Source: Mycolicibacterium flavescens
GTDB taxonomy: Bacteria; Actinomycetota; Actinomycetes; Mycobacteriales; Mycobacteriaceae
NCBI GenBank assembly: GCA_900637135.1
Contig: LR134353.1
Span: 2,418,001-2,482,000, forward strand
Direction: 5' to 3'
DNA: 64,000 nucleotides
Below the pieces are notes generated by a model. That model saw nothing but the letters and a program-made list of their open reading frames with translations. It ran no database searches and had not been told where the DNA came from. Position numbers and translations under genes: made by a program. Every line of letters starts with the position of its first letter. Position 1 is the stretch's first letter. Shown one piece after another: positions 42,665 to 52,266 of this stretch.

Positions 42665-44950
42665 ATGACGACATCGACACCGGTGTCTGGCCCGAGTGTG
42701 GAACTTCGCATCGGGGGAATGACCTGCGCCTCCTGCGCCAACCGCATCGAGCGCAAGCTCAACAAGCTCGACGGCGTGGCCGCGACAGTCAATTACGCGA
42801 CGGAAAAGGCCACCGTCACGGTGCCTGACGGATACGATCCGGCGCTGCTGATCGCCGAGGTGGAGAAGACGGGCTACACCGCCGCGCTCCCGACACCGCG
42901 CACGCCGATGCCCTCCGACGCATCCGGTGACACCCCGCACGCCGTGGACACCGCCGACCCCGAACTGGCGTCGCTGCGGCACCGCCTGAGGGCCTCGGCC
43001 GTCCTGACGGTGCCGGTCGTCGCGATGGCGATGATCCCGGCGCTGCAGTTCACGTACTGGCAGTGGGCGTCGCTCACGCTGGCGGCCCCCGTCGTCGTGT
43101 GGGCAGCATGGCCATTCCATCGGGCCGCCTGGGCCAACCTGCGACACGGCACCGCGACCATGGATACGCTCATTTCGCTGGGCACCGTGTCGGCGTTCCT
43201 GTGGTCGCTGTATGCGCTGTTTCTGGGCAGTGCCGGCGCGCCGGGTATGAAGCATCCCTTCGCGTTCACCCTGGCGCCGTCGCATGGCGCCGCCAACATC
43301 TACCTCGAAGTCGCCGCAGGCGTAACCACGTTCATCCTGGCCGGACGCTACTTCGAGAAGCGGTCCAAACGGCAGGCCGGAGCGGCACTGCGAGCCCTGC
43401 TCGACCTAGGCGCCAAAGACGTATCCGTCCTGCGCGGGGGGACGGAAACCAAGATCGCCATCGAAGAACTCGTGGTTGGCGACGATTTCATAGTCCGTCC
43501 GGGGGAGAAGATCGCCACCGACGGCGTGGTGGTGTCCGGTTCCTCGGCTGTCGACGCCTCGATGCTGACCGGCGAAGCGGTACCCGTGGAAGTCGCTACC
43601 GGCGACACCGTGGTCGGTGCCACCGTCAACGCCGGCGGCCGGCTGGTGGTGCAGGCCACTCGCGTCGGCTCGGACACCCAGCTCGCGCAGATGGCCCAGC
43701 TAGTCGAACGCGCCCAGACCGGCAAGGCCGAAGTTCAACGCCTGGCCGATCGCATTTCCGGCGTCTTCGTACCGATCGTCATCGCTATCGCCGTGATCAC
43801 CCTCGGCGCCTGGCTGGGGGCGGGATTCTCAGTCGCCGCCGCGTTCACCGCAGCGGTCGCGGTCCTCGTCATCGCCTGCCCCTGCGCCCTCGGGCTGGCC
43901 ACGCCCACCGCCCTGCTGGTGGGCACCGGCCGCGGCGCGCAAATCGGCGTGTTGATCAAAGGTCCCGAGGTGCTCGAATCCACCCGCAAGGTCGACACCG
44001 TGGTGCTGGACAAGACCGGAACCGTCACCACCGGCAAAATGACGCTGGTCGATGTCATTACAGCGCCGGAAACCCAACGTGCGGAGCTGCTTCGACTGGC
44101 CGGCGCCCTGGAGAACGCCTCCGAGCACCCCATCGCCCAAGCCGTCGCCGCCGCGGCGGCCGAGGAACTCCACGCCTTGCCCGTTCCGGAGGACTTCGCG
44201 AATGTCGAAGGTAAAGGCGTCCACGGCATCGTGGATGGACACGCCGTCGTCGTCGGGCGCGAATCACTGCTGGCCGACTGGGCGCAACACCTCAGCCCGG
44301 ATCTGTCCCACGCCAAGGCCCGCGCGCAAGCCCAGGGAAAGACCGTGGTAGCGGTCGGGTGGGACGGGCAGGCGCGCGGTGTACTCGTCATCGCTGACAC
44401 CGTGAAACCGACAAGCGCACAGGCAATCTCGCAGATGCGTGACATCGGTCTGACCCCCGTGTTGCTCACCGGCGACAACGAAGCCGTCGCTCGACAGATC
44501 GCCGCCGAAGTCGGCATCGACGACGTCATCGCCGAAGTCATGCCCGAAGGCAAGGTTGACGTCATCGCAGGCCTCCAAGCCGAAGGCAAGACGGTCGCCA
44601 TGGTCGGCGACGGAGTCAACGACGCGCCCGCCCTCGCCCAAGCCGACCTCGGTCTGGCGATGGGCACCGGCACCGACGTCGCCATCGAGGCCTCCGACAT
44701 CACCCTGGTGCGCGGTGATCTGCGCAGCGCCGTTGACGCGATCAGGTTGTCCCGCGAAACACTGTCGACGATCAAAACCAACCTGTTCTGGGCGTTCGCC
44801 TACAACGTCGCAGCGATCCCCGTCGCAGCACTGGGCATGCTCAATCCGATGCTGGCCGGAGCCGCAATGGCATTCTCCAGCGTCTTCGTGGTGGGCAACA
44901 GCCTGCGCCTGCGCCGCTTCAAAACCACTTCCGCCGACACCACCAGTTAA
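42665..44950 (+). CDS. Copper-exporting P1B-type ATPase (CopA-like)
   Basis: 761 residues from the ATG at 42665; the frame opens 288 bp earlier inside the previous gene. One N-terminal HMA domain with GMTCASC (about 18-24), eight membrane helices, actuator TGEAVP, the transport motif ACPCALG (about residue 405), phosphorylation site DKTGT (about 450), SEHP loop (about 487), TGDN and GDGVNDAPA (about 650). The CPC motif with the HMA domain indicates Cu(I)/Ag(I) export from the cytosol. It is fed by CopZ upstream and regulated by the CsoR-type boxes. Confidence 0.95.
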   Translation: MTTSTPVSGPSVELRIGGMTCASCANRIERKLNKLDGVAATVNYATEKATVTVPDGYDPALLIAEVEKTGYTAALPTPRTPMPSDASGDTPHAVDTADPELASLRHRLRASAVLTVPVVAMAMIPALQFTYWQWASLTLAAPVVVWAAWPFHRAAWANLRHGTATMDTLISLGTVSAFLWSLYALFLGSAGAPGMKHPFAFTLAPSHGAANIYLEVAAGVTTFILAGRYFEKRSKRQAGAALRALLDLGAKDVSVLRGGTETKIAIEELVVGDDFIVRPGEKIATDGVVVSGSSAVDASMLTGEAVPVEVATGDTVVGATVNAGGRLVVQATRVGSDTQLAQMAQLVERAQTGKAEVQRLADRISGVFVPIVIAIAVITLGAWLGAGFSVAAAFTAAVAVLVIACPCALGLATPTALLVGTGRGAQIGVLIKGPEVLESTRKVDTVVLDKTGTVTTGKMTLVDVITAPETQRAELLRLAGALENASEHPIAQAVAAAAAEELHALPVPEDFANVEGKGVHGIVDGHAVVVGRESLLADWAQHLSPDLSHAKARAQAQGKTVVAVGWDGQARGVLVIADTVKPTSAQAISQMRDIGLTPVLLTGDNEAVARQIAAEVGIDDVIAEVMPEGKVDVIAGLQAEGKTVAMVGDGVNDAPALAQADLGLAMGTGTDVAIEASDITLVRGDLRSAVDAIRLSRETLSTIKTNLFWAFAYNVAAIPVAALGMLNPMLAGAAMAFSSVFVVGNSLRLRRFKTTSADTTS

Positions 44951-44976
44951 ATCACCGCCACCTGTGAGGAGAACCA

Positions 44977-45255
44977 ATGTCCGAGAATCAGAACCGCACG
45001 TCAGCCTGCTGCTGCAGCGGCGCAGCCGACAAAATCGATACCTCACCCATCGACCCTACGGCGAGGAACCTGCTTGACCTCGGATCGCAGAACGAGACCA
45101 CCTGCCCCGTGATGCCCGGCACGCCGGTGAACAAGACGGTCGCCGAAGCGGCGGGACTATTCCGTGACTATCGCGGTCGGCGTTACTGGTTCTGCTGCAA
45201 GGGATGCGGACCACGCTTTGACCGCGACCCCGACAAGTATGCCGCCGTCGCATGA
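44977..45255 (+). CDS. YHS-domain metal-binding protein
   Basis: 92 residues. An N-terminal Cys cluster (TSACCCSGAA), then a YHS-like domain: TTCPVMPGTPVNKTVAEAAG, FRDYRGRRYWFCCKGCGPRFDRDP. Such small domains bind heavy metals and are often encoded with copper or mercury ATPases. The ATG at 44977 has GTGAGGAGA upstream, 27 bp after the copA stop. A cytosolic copper buffer or delivery protein is likely. Confidence 0.9.
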   Translation: MSENQNRTSACCCSGAADKIDTSPIDPTARNLLDLGSQNETTCPVMPGTPVNKTVAEAAGLFRDYRGRRYWFCCKGCGPRFDRDPDKYAAVA

Positions 45256-45325
45256 CCGCGACCCTCGTCGCGCACTCCTCGCCGGGCACCCGAAGTTAGT
45301 CACCACCACGCACAAGGAAAGCGTC

Positions 45326-45655
45326 ATGACCCACGCCGACAACACCAGGCACTGCCCCTCAACAGGCACCACCCACCACGGCTACATCACCGATAAAGAC
45401 AAATACCTCAAGCGATTGAAGCGCATCGAAGGCCAAGCCCGCGGCATCAGCAGAATGATCGAAGAGGAGCGGTACTGCATCGACATCCTGACCCAAACAG
45501 ACGCGCTCACCAAAGCCCTCCAAGGTGTCGCGCTGGCACTGCTTGACGACCATCTTCGCCACTGCGTCCGTGACGCCGCCGCCACCGGCGGACCGGCCGC
45601 TGACGCCAAACTCACAGAAGCCTCTGAAGCCATCGCCCGCTTGGTGCGTTCCTAA
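45326..45655 (+). CDS. csoR: CsoR-family copper-sensing repressor
   Basis: 109 residues. The all-helical CsoR/DUF156 core begins DKDKYLKRLKRIEGQARGISRMIEEERYCIDIL. The Cu(I) ligand set is complete: Cys51, His76 and Cys80 (HLRHC), the C-x24-H-x3-C spacing. Apo-CsoR represses and Cu(I) releases. The ATG at 45326 has AAGGAAA upstream. It lies inside the operon it should control, between the YHS gene and the second ATPase. Expected targets are the dyads at 41367, 41398 and 40168. Confidence 0.95.
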   Translation: MTHADNTRHCPSTGTTHHGYITDKDKYLKRLKRIEGQARGISRMIEEERYCIDILTQTDALTKALQGVALALLDDHLRHCVRDAAATGGPAADAKLTEASEAIARLVRS

Positions 45656-45710
45656 CACCCACATCATCAATGCGCGTCGACTGAAACGCGAAGCCTCACA
45701 AGGAAAGAAC

Positions 45711-47843
45711 ATGACAAACCGCGATGACCACGGCGTAGCAACATCCCACCCTGGCGGGCACGCCCACCACCAATTCCCCAGCGCACACCCTGACACCCAC
45801 CCACACGGCGAACACCACGGCCATGACAATCACACCGGCCACACGGGCCATAGCGGCCACGGCGGTGACCACGTGGCCCAATTCCGCAAGCTCTTCTGGA
45901 TCAACCTGATCATCGCCATACCGGTCGTCGCGTTCTCGACCATGTTCGCGATGCTGCTCGGTTACGACGTCCCTGACTTCCCCGGCGCACGCTGGATCGC
46001 GCCCCTGCTCGGGACAGTGATGTACGTCGTCGGTGGCCGCCCGTTCCTCACCGGTGCGCTGAACGAGATCCGTTCCCGTAAACCAGGAATGATGCTCCTG
46101 ATCGGACTGGCGATCACCGTCGCTTTTTTCGCGTCCTGGGGCGCGAGCTTGGGCCTGCTCCACCACGAGCTGGAATTCTGGTGGGAACTCGCCCTTCTCA
46201 TCGTCATCATGCTGCTCGGCCACTGGGTAGAAATGCGCTCGCTGGCCCAGACCACCTCAGCGCTGGACTCACTGGCAGCACTACTTCCCGACGAAGCCGA
46301 GAAGATCGACGGCGACCGCACCGTCACCGTCTCGCCGACCGACCTGCACGTCGGCGATGTCGTTGTAGTCCGACCCGGCGGCAGCATCCCTGCCGACGGC
46401 AAGATCGTCGACGGACGCGCCGACATGGACGAGTCCATGGTGACCGGCGAATCCCGGCCCGTTACCCGCGGCGTCGGGGATCCCGTAACAGCCGGCACCG
46501 TCGCCACCGATTCCGGGCTTCGGGTCGAGATCACCGCCACCGGCGACGACACCGCCCTAGCAGGCATCCAACGCCTAGTCACCGAAGCACAGAATTCGTC
46601 CTCGCGTGCCCAGCGCCTTGCTGACAAGGCCGCCGGCTGGCTGTTCTGGTTCGCCCTGATCACCGCCGCGATCACCGCGGCGGCATGGACAATCGTCGGC
46701 AACCCCGATGCCTCGGTGGTAAGAGCGATCACCGTGCTGGTCATCGCCTGCCCTCATGCGCTGGGCCTGGCGATACCACTGGTCGTGTCCATCGCCACCG
46801 AACGCGCCGCCAGAGGCGGCGTCTTGATCAAAGACCGGCTGGCCCTGGAAGGTATGCGCACTGTCGACGCCGTGCTGTTCGACAAGACCGGCACCCTGAC
46901 GAAAGGCGAACCCACCGTCACCGCCGTCGAGGCGACCGGAGACGACGACGGCGACACCGTGCTCGCGCTCGCCGCCGCCGCCGAGACCGACAGTGAACAC
47001 CCCCTGGCGCGGGCCATCGTGAAAGCCGCCGAGGATAGGGGATTAACCGTGCCGCGCGCCAGCGGCTTCTCGTCCTCTCCTGCCGTCGGTGTGACTGCGA
47101 CGGTCGACGGGCACGAAATCCGAGTGGGCGGCCCCCGACTTCTCGAAGAAGTCGGCGCCCAGGAGGTCCCCGCGGCCACCGCGTGGCGCGGCGAAGGCGC
47201 CATCATTCTGCACGTCATCCGCGACGGAGAGGTGCTCGGCGGCCTGCGCTTGGCCGACGAGATCCGCCCCGAATCCCGCGAAGCCGTCGATGCGCTTCAC
47301 AAGCTTGGCGTGCAAGTCGTCATGATCACCGGCGACGCCGAAGCCGTCGCCAATAGTGTAGGCCACCAGCTGGGCATCGACCGGGTGTTCGCGGGGGTGC
47401 GCCCCGAAGACAAGGCGTCGAAAGTTGCTGCCCTGCAACACGAGGGCAAAAGGGTTGCCATGGTCGGCGATGGAGTCAACGATGCCCCCGCCTTGGCGCA
47501 GGCCGATGTCGGCATCGCCATCGGTGCCGGCACTGACGTCGCCATCGCTTCCGCCGGTGTCATCCTGGCCAGTTCCGACCCCCGCTCGGTGCTGTCGGTC
47601 ATCGAGCTGTCCCGCGCCAGCTACCGCAAGATGAAACAGAATCTCTGGTGGGGCGCCGGGTACAACCTCATCTCTGTGCCCCTGGCTGCTGGTGTGCTGG
47701 CACCCATCGGCATCGTGCTGCCCATGTCGGTCGGCGCCATCCTCATGTCACTGTCAACGATCGTCGTCGCGCTCAACGCGCAACTTCTGCGCCGCCTCGA
47801 TTTGACGCCCGAGGCGAGCACCCGCGCCGTTCTCAACCGTTAG
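45711..47843 (+). CDS. P1B-type heavy-metal ATPase with CPH motif (CopB-like)
   Basis: 710 residues from the ATG at 45711 (AAGGAAAG upstream). There is no HMA domain; instead a His-rich N-terminus of about 55 residues (HPGGHAHHQFPSAHPDTHPH). Then come the membrane helices, TGESRP actuator loop, ACPHALG transport motif (about residue 345), DKTGT (about 390), SEHPLARA and [12 protein letters not shown] with a His-rich tail marks the P1B-3 (CopB) type, which exports Cu(II)/Cu(I) or Ag. It complements the CPC-type CopA upstream. Last gene of the copper operon. Confidence 0.95.
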   Translation: MTNRDDHGVATSHPGGHAHHQFPSAHPDTHPHGEHHGHDNHTGHTGHSGHGGDHVAQFRKLFWINLIIAIPVVAFSTMFAMLLGYDVPDFPGARWIAPLLGTVMYVVGGRPFLTGALNEIRSRKPGMMLLIGLAITVAFFASWGASLGLLHHELEFWWELALLIVIMLLGHWVEMRSLAQTTSALDSLAALLPDEAEKIDGDRTVTVSPTDLHVGDVVVVRPGGSIPADGKIVDGRADMDESMVTGESRPVTRGVGDPVTAGTVATDSGLRVEITATGDDTALAGIQRLVTEAQNSSSRAQRLADKAAGWLFWFALITAAITAAAWTIVGNPDASVVRAITVLVIACPHALGLAIPLVVSIATERAARGGVLIKDRLALEGMRTVDAVLFDKTGTLTKGEPTVTAVEATGDDDGDTVLALAAAAETDSEHPLARAIVKAAEDRGLTVPRASGFSSSPAVGVTATVDGHEIRVGGPRLLEEVGAQEVPAATAWRGEGAIILHVIRDGEVLGGLRLADEIRPESREAVDALHKLGVQVVMITGDAEAVANSVGHQLGIDRVFAGVRPEDKASKVAALQHEGKRVAMVGDGVNDAPALAQADVGIAIGAGTDVAIASAGVILASSDPRSVLSVIELSRASYRKMKQNLWWGAGYNLISVPLAAGVLAPIGIVLPMSVGAILMSLSTIVVALNAQLLRRLDLTPEASTRAVLNR

Positions 47844-47853
47844 GGGACGGCCC

Positions 47854-47914
47854 ACCATGTGGAGCAGCCGGCGACCATGTGAAGTTCGAATCGCCGCTCC
47901 CAACCATGTGGAGC
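47854..47914 (+). repeat. Three ACCATGTG(G/A)AG direct repeats
   Basis: ACCATGTGGAGC at 47854, ACCATGTGAAGT at 47874 and ACCATGTGGAGC at 47903, just after the copB stop. Repeated terminal motifs of this style occur at IS21-family ends, but no transposase gene is adjacent. Possibly a remnant IS end. Confidence 0.45.
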
Positions 47915-48058
47915 TTCGCACGAAGATGAGGGAATGCAGTCGCCGGTCGAATTCTCGATTATCCGTCGACCGCCGGTACCTTCGGATGCGCCGTAGACGG
48001 CGTGTAGCTGAGCGACGAGCCACCCAATCGGAGCCGGGGAAGCGGAGGAAGGAGACCA

Positions 48059-48565
48059 GTGACCGACCTCGCCACTGTCGAAAATTCGATTCGACGACGG
48101 TCGTTCGGCACCCTGTCGACGCTCGATAGCAGCGGCAACCCCCACGCGACGGCCGTCACGTACGCAGCGGCCGGTGAAGGCACAAACCTGACGTTGTACA
48201 TCACGACCCGTACTACGAACGTCAAGGTTGGCAACATTCGACGACGACCACAGGTAGCCTTCGTCATTCCCGTGCCGCACCGCTTTCTCCCCATGATGCC
48301 GCCGGCAGCTGTCCAGTTTGCGGGGTCGGCCGAAATACTGAACCACGAAAACGCCGACGCGCGAGGGGCATTCCATGCGGACTGGTTTCTCCGTCGCATT
48401 CTCGCCGCCGAGGAGCGCATCGTCGCTCAGCGTGCTGAGCTGTGCTTCATCGCGGTCCGGCCGAGGCGATGGTTATCCACCTACGGCATCGGAATGTCGG
48501 CCCTCGACATCGTGCGTCATCCGGGCGACGCCATCGGGCGGGCAGACCTGACGGGCGGAAACTAG
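48059..48565 (+). CDS. Pyridoxamine 5'-phosphate oxidase-like flavin/F420-binding protein
   Basis: 168 residues from a GTG with a strong GGAGGAAGGAGA ribosome region. Split-barrel pattern: RRRSFGTLSTLDSSGNPHATAVTYAA, LYITTRTTNVKVGNIRRRPQVAFVIPV, VQFAGSAEIL, CFIAVRPRRWLSTYGIG. Such proteins bind FMN or F420 and reduce small substrates; the substrate here is unknown. A stand-alone gene after the copper operon. Confidence 0.88.
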   Translation: MTDLATVENSIRRRSFGTLSTLDSSGNPHATAVTYAAAGEGTNLTLYITTRTTNVKVGNIRRRPQVAFVIPVPHRFLPMMPPAAVQFAGSAEILNHENADARGAFHADWFLRRILAAEERIVAQRAELCFIAVRPRRWLSTYGIGMSALDIVRHPGDAIGRADLTGGN

Positions 48566-48599
48566 CCGTCAGGCCGTGTATTGGCCATACAGACGTAGG

Positions 48600-49484
48600 T
48601 CAATGCACATGGTCGTGGTCTTGGTGGTCGTCTAGCGGCGTCGCCGCTGGAAGCGGCTCGCTGATGGGCACGGGCGTAGCCTGCTCAGGCGCGCCGCCAG
48701 AGCCAGCGCCGGGCGCAGGAGCTTCGACTGGGCGCACGGCAGGCGGGGGAGACGTCGGCTCCGGATCGTGATTGTGATGGTCGTCGACGTGTTCTGCACT
48801 GGTTGCGTGATCATCGGAGGCGGGCTCCCCAGCGGGCGCTGCAGGGGATGGTTCAGGATGGCTGTGATGGTCGTCAGTCTGCTCTGCACCAGGTCCGTGG
48901 TGATGAGCCCCTGCTTCAGCGCTGGCTGGGGCGTGGTGGCCGTGCCGTAGACCAGAGGCAGCGCCCACGGTGGACGCCAACGTGACGATCCCAATCGCGC
49001 CCAGGAGCACCATGGCGCTGCCGAAGGCGGGCACCGGTTCTCCTTGAAGGCCGCGGTGCCAGACCCAGCCAGCGCCCATGACGACATAGATCTGAAGCAG
49101 CAACGCGCATAGATCCGCGGCTTGTATCAGTTCGGCTTGACCGGCGTGGGGCCCGAGCGGCGCTCCCGCGGTTCTCGACACGGACCAAAGCGCAATAACG
49201 GCAAGGTTGACCATGATGCCAAGAGCTAGCACCGGGGTGGTGGTACGGGTGAGTACTAGCCGCGCCCACAACAGTTGGAATAGCGCGATGCCAGCGAAAA
49301 ACAGGCCCGCTGGCATCCATTCCTGCCAGTGCGTGGGAACGACGGCGAAGTGGATGACAGAAGCGCCTAGTGAGGCGAGCGCGGCAAGCCGAGCCGCTAG
49401 CCGGCTGTCGGTCTTCTTCGCTGTCCTAGGCGCCACCGAACCAGGATGACAGCGCCACCCTCGACACTGGCTGCATGAGGCCAC
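48600..49484 (-). CDS. Membrane protein with long His-rich tail
   Basis: 294 residues (or 278 if the GTG at 49436, VAPRTAKK, is used). Five or six hydrophobic segments fill residues 30-190 (SLGASVIHFAVVPTHWQEWMPAG, ALFQLLWARLVL, ALGIMVNLAVIALW). The tail carries many His in clusters (HGHHAPAS, AHHHGPG, DDHHSHPE, DDHHNHDPE, DDHQDHDHVH). It is a good candidate for a metal-binding envelope protein. A TACGTA dyad lies 45 bp upstream. No characterised homologue recognised. Confidence 0.85.
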   Translation of the reverse strand: MASCSQCRGWRCHPGSVAPRTAKKTDSRLAARLAALASLGASVIHFAVVPTHWQEWMPAGLFFAGIALFQLLWARLVLTRTTTPVLALGIMVNLAVIALWSVSRTAGAPLGPHAGQAELIQAADLCALLLQIYVVMGAGWVWHRGLQGEPVPAFGSAMVLLGAIGIVTLASTVGAASGLRHGHHAPASAEAGAHHHGPGAEQTDDHHSHPEPSPAAPAGEPASDDHATSAEHVDDHHNHDPEPTSPPPAVRPVEAPAPGAGSGGAPEQATPVPISEPLPAATPLDDHQDHDHVH

Positions 49485-49527
49485 ATCTCAATACGAACGA
49501 GATTCATTCGTCATCAACTACTGCCGT

Positions 49528-49537
49528 CCTACGTAGA
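49528..49537. promoter_or_regulatory. TACGTA dyad upstream of the His-rich membrane protein gene
   Basis: CCTACGTAGATGG: the CTACGTAG core followed by AT, as in the other island sites but without a full second half. It is the rightmost copy of the motif. Confidence 0.5.
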
Positions 49538-49689
49538 TGGCGCGATGCGATCCTTCGTCTGCGCGTCTCAACCACCGCCGTTCGGCGATAACCAACACCG
49601 GCTTCTCTTGAGACCTCGCCGATGCGGCAGTAGCGCACGTCGCTGTTCGCGTCCGGAAATGGCTCAGATTGTCGACGGGACTACGCGTG

Positions 49690-52266
49690 TCACCGTGTCC
49701 TGGGGCGGAGTCGTATTTGCAGTTGTTGACGAACGTCCTGGTGGATATCAGCACGAATGGTTGGGGCAACTTCAAGTGTCGCCGCCAGTGCGTAGCGAAT
49801 TGGTGCCGCCAGGCGTCCTGCGTCGACGCGACAGTCGACGTTGATCTCCAGCGCATCGCTGGCAGTGAACACGACGGCCCGCTGACCTTCAAGAATCTCG
49901 TGTTGAACCGTACCGTTGCGGGACACGCGCGCTTCAGCTTCCAGGCGCTCGACTCCCAGTGGCTGACGCGGCGGCTCGAAAGATAAGCGGGCCATACGAT
50001 GTCGGCGCGTCGCTGTGTTGACCGGGGAAAGCCAGGCCAGGGTTATCGTCAGCCGTCGCCAGTCGGTCGTCGCAGCCAGGCTGGTCGGCAGAGGCAGTGC
50101 AAATGTCTGGCGTTGGTCGGCTGTGATGGACCCGGCGCCGAGGAGGAGAACTCTGTTGGTCGCGGCTGTGACGATCCGTTCGGCGTCGATGGCGCCGTAG
50201 CCAAGTAGCTGAGAGATGTCACGACGGTTGAGATCGGCGCCGCCGTCTATGGTGCGGGTCAGCCCCTCGCGCATGGCGCCCCAGGATGCGGCGTGAACAA
50301 GCAAAGCCTTGGCAAGCACAGGATGGTATTCGGCGGTGGCGAACGGTGGTTCGCCGTCGGCGGACTGTAGGGCTTCAAGCACATCGAAGATGTGGTCGGC
50401 GGTGCGCGTCGCGAGGGCGGTGGCGTTGCTGGTTCCGTGCAGATAGGCCGTTCCGTTGAGCGCGCCGCCGTGTCCGGGTGCGGCGACGCGCATACCGGGG
50501 CCGGTGATCGTTGTTTCCGCCGGATACAAGGTCGTGGTTCCTTCGGCCGAAGTCGGACGCTGGTGCAGACTTCGACCGCCGGGCAGCAGTATTTCCGGTT
50601 TTACCGAGTTGCGGTGGCCGAAACCCACGGGACTGTAGAGCGCGGGCATTCCCGCGTCGGCGGTGTCGAGCACCGTGTCGCTGGTTGGGGTGGTCGCGGC
50701 GTCTGCATGCAGGGCTCCCACGGAGATGACGTTCACTGCCTCAGCGGGGGAGAGGAGTCGTCGACGGCGCGCCTGCGCGTACATGGCGGTGCCCACCGCG
50801 CGCCGTAGTGCGGATACATCGAGCAGCGCTGCTGCGGGGATGTCGGCGTCAATGGGATGGTTGCCCGCGCTGACCAGGATGAGCACGTTGTACGTGTGGG
50901 CGAGCCAGTCCAACAATTTCGCTAGGGGGCTGATGCGGCGCACGAACATCTGGATGGGGTCGCCGATGGACAAGTTGACGATTCTCACGCTGGGAGCCGC
51001 AGGATCGTGTTGGCCGTGTCGCTCGAACAGGCGTCGAAAGGCTTCGTGGATGAGGTCGACTAATAGCCGTTCCCTCAGCACGGTTTCGCCTTGGCCACTG
51101 AATGGGTGTGGCTGCATGATCGGCCGCACGTACACGCGGCGCTGTGTTGGTCTGCCGGGAGCGTTGAGGTCGCCGTGGCAAATCAGCGACGCCATGGCGG
51201 TGCCGTGCTGCATCTGTGATGCGGTATAGGACGCAGCGATCTGGTCAGGATCGTCGATGATCAGTCGTTCGGAGAGGGCGATGTGACCGGCCATCGGCAG
51301 GCCATCGAGCAGGGCGATCCGTGGACGTCGGTCGGTGGGCTTCACCGAAAACACTTCGGGTTCAACAGGTTCGTCGGAGGGCGCTGCTGACGGAATGGTC
51401 ATCGGCCGTGCCGGGGACACATACATGATGGTGTCGGTAGTCAACAGTGCGATCGCGTCGGGCCCGCGATCAAGGACCGCTTCGACCTGACTGTAGGGGA
51501 TATCAGCGAGAATGGCGTGATAGCCGATGCCGGTGAGTGTCGATTGAGTGATGACTTGGCCGCCGGCTGCGGTGATGAGTTCCCGTACAGTCGTTTCGGC
51601 AACCGCCCGGCGGGCGGCATCGCGGCGGAACCACAGCTCGACTTCGACGCGGGCCGTGGTGGCTGACTGTCCCACGACGGCGACGTCTTCGCGCCAGCGC
51701 TCCAGCAGACCGGTCTCGCGGACCCGATCTTGGGGTCCCCAGCGCCTCACCTCGCGCAACAGCGAAAAGACCTCGCGTAAGGGCGCTAACCCGAAAGGCA
51801 TTGCTGCATCGCGGTTCTCCTGCCATCGCGCGAAGAGGGTGAGGAGCTCAACGACGGCCTGGCTGTTCGACATCACAACATAGAGACTGTCGGTCACGGC
51901 ATCGTCGCTCGGTTCGCCATCGCGTACGGCGTGGAAGTCGTCGTCGGCGGCGAACTCGTCGCCATCAACTTCGAGGAGGAACTCTAGGCCGGGCACACGG
52001 GCTGCGGCTCGCGCGAACTCGGCTACGGGCGCGGCGAGGTCGAAGACCACCACAAGCTCGGGATCGGCTTCACTGGTGTCGCCGTCCACGTCGACGCGCC
52101 CAGCCTGCAGAGCCTCTTGGAGAGCGGCGAACTGTGGTGCTAGCCGCTGCCCTTGCCGGGCCGGTTCCGGTCCGGCGATGCGAGTTCCAGGAAAGCGGGG
52201 CGCGCCGGTAGGTATAGGCCCGTTCACCGGGGCGCCGAACGACAGCGGTGGACGCGGAGAGGTCAC
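49690..52266 (-). CDS. S8 subtilisin-like protease, IetS-like antiphage component
   Basis: 858 residues, no signal peptide, so cytosolic. The catalytic triad of family S8 is recognisable: Asp in RIALLDGLPMAGH, His in MQHGTAMASLICHG and Ser in YLHGTSNATALATR, plus the oxyanion region ILVSAGNHP. A roughly 300-residue N-terminal region precedes it and a roughly 200-residue beta-rich part follows. The start is a GTG at 52266 overlapping the stop of the ATPase gene (GTGA). A cytosolic subtilase directly coupled to an AAA ATPase is the IetAS arrangement reported as an antiphage system. This assignment rests on domain pairing. Confidence 0.85.
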   Translation of the reverse strand: MTSPRPPLSFGAPVNGPIPTGAPRFPGTRIAGPEPARQGQRLAPQFAALQEALQAGRVDVDGDTSEADPELVVVFDLAAPVAEFARAAARVPGLEFLLEVDGDEFAADDDFHAVRDGEPSDDAVTDSLYVVMSNSQAVVELLTLFARWQENRDAAMPFGLAPLREVFSLLREVRRWGPQDRVRETGLLERWREDVAVVGQSATTARVEVELWFRRDAARRAVAETTVRELITAAGGQVITQSTLTGIGYHAILADIPYSQVEAVLDRGPDAIALLTTDTIMYVSPARPMTIPSAAPSDEPVEPEVFSVKPTDRRPRIALLDGLPMAGHIALSERLIIDDPDQIAASYTASQMQHGTAMASLICHGDLNAPGRPTQRRVYVRPIMQPHPFSGQGETVLRERLLVDLIHEAFRRLFERHGQHDPAAPSVRIVNLSIGDPIQMFVRRISPLAKLLDWLAHTYNVLILVSAGNHPIDADIPAAALLDVSALRRAVGTAMYAQARRRRLLSPAEAVNVISVGALHADAATTPTSDTVLDTADAGMPALYSPVGFGHRNSVKPEILLPGGRSLHQRPTSAEGTTTLYPAETTITGPGMRVAAPGHGGALNGTAYLHGTSNATALATRTADHIFDVLEALQSADGEPPFATAEYHPVLAKALLVHAASWGAMREGLTRTIDGGADLNRRDISQLLGYGAIDAERIVTAATNRVLLLGAGSITADQRQTFALPLPTSLAATTDWRRLTITLAWLSPVNTATRRHRMARLSFEPPRQPLGVERLEAEARVSRNGTVQHEILEGQRAVVFTASDALEINVDCRVDAGRLAAPIRYALAATLEVAPTIRADIHQDVRQQLQIRLRPRTR

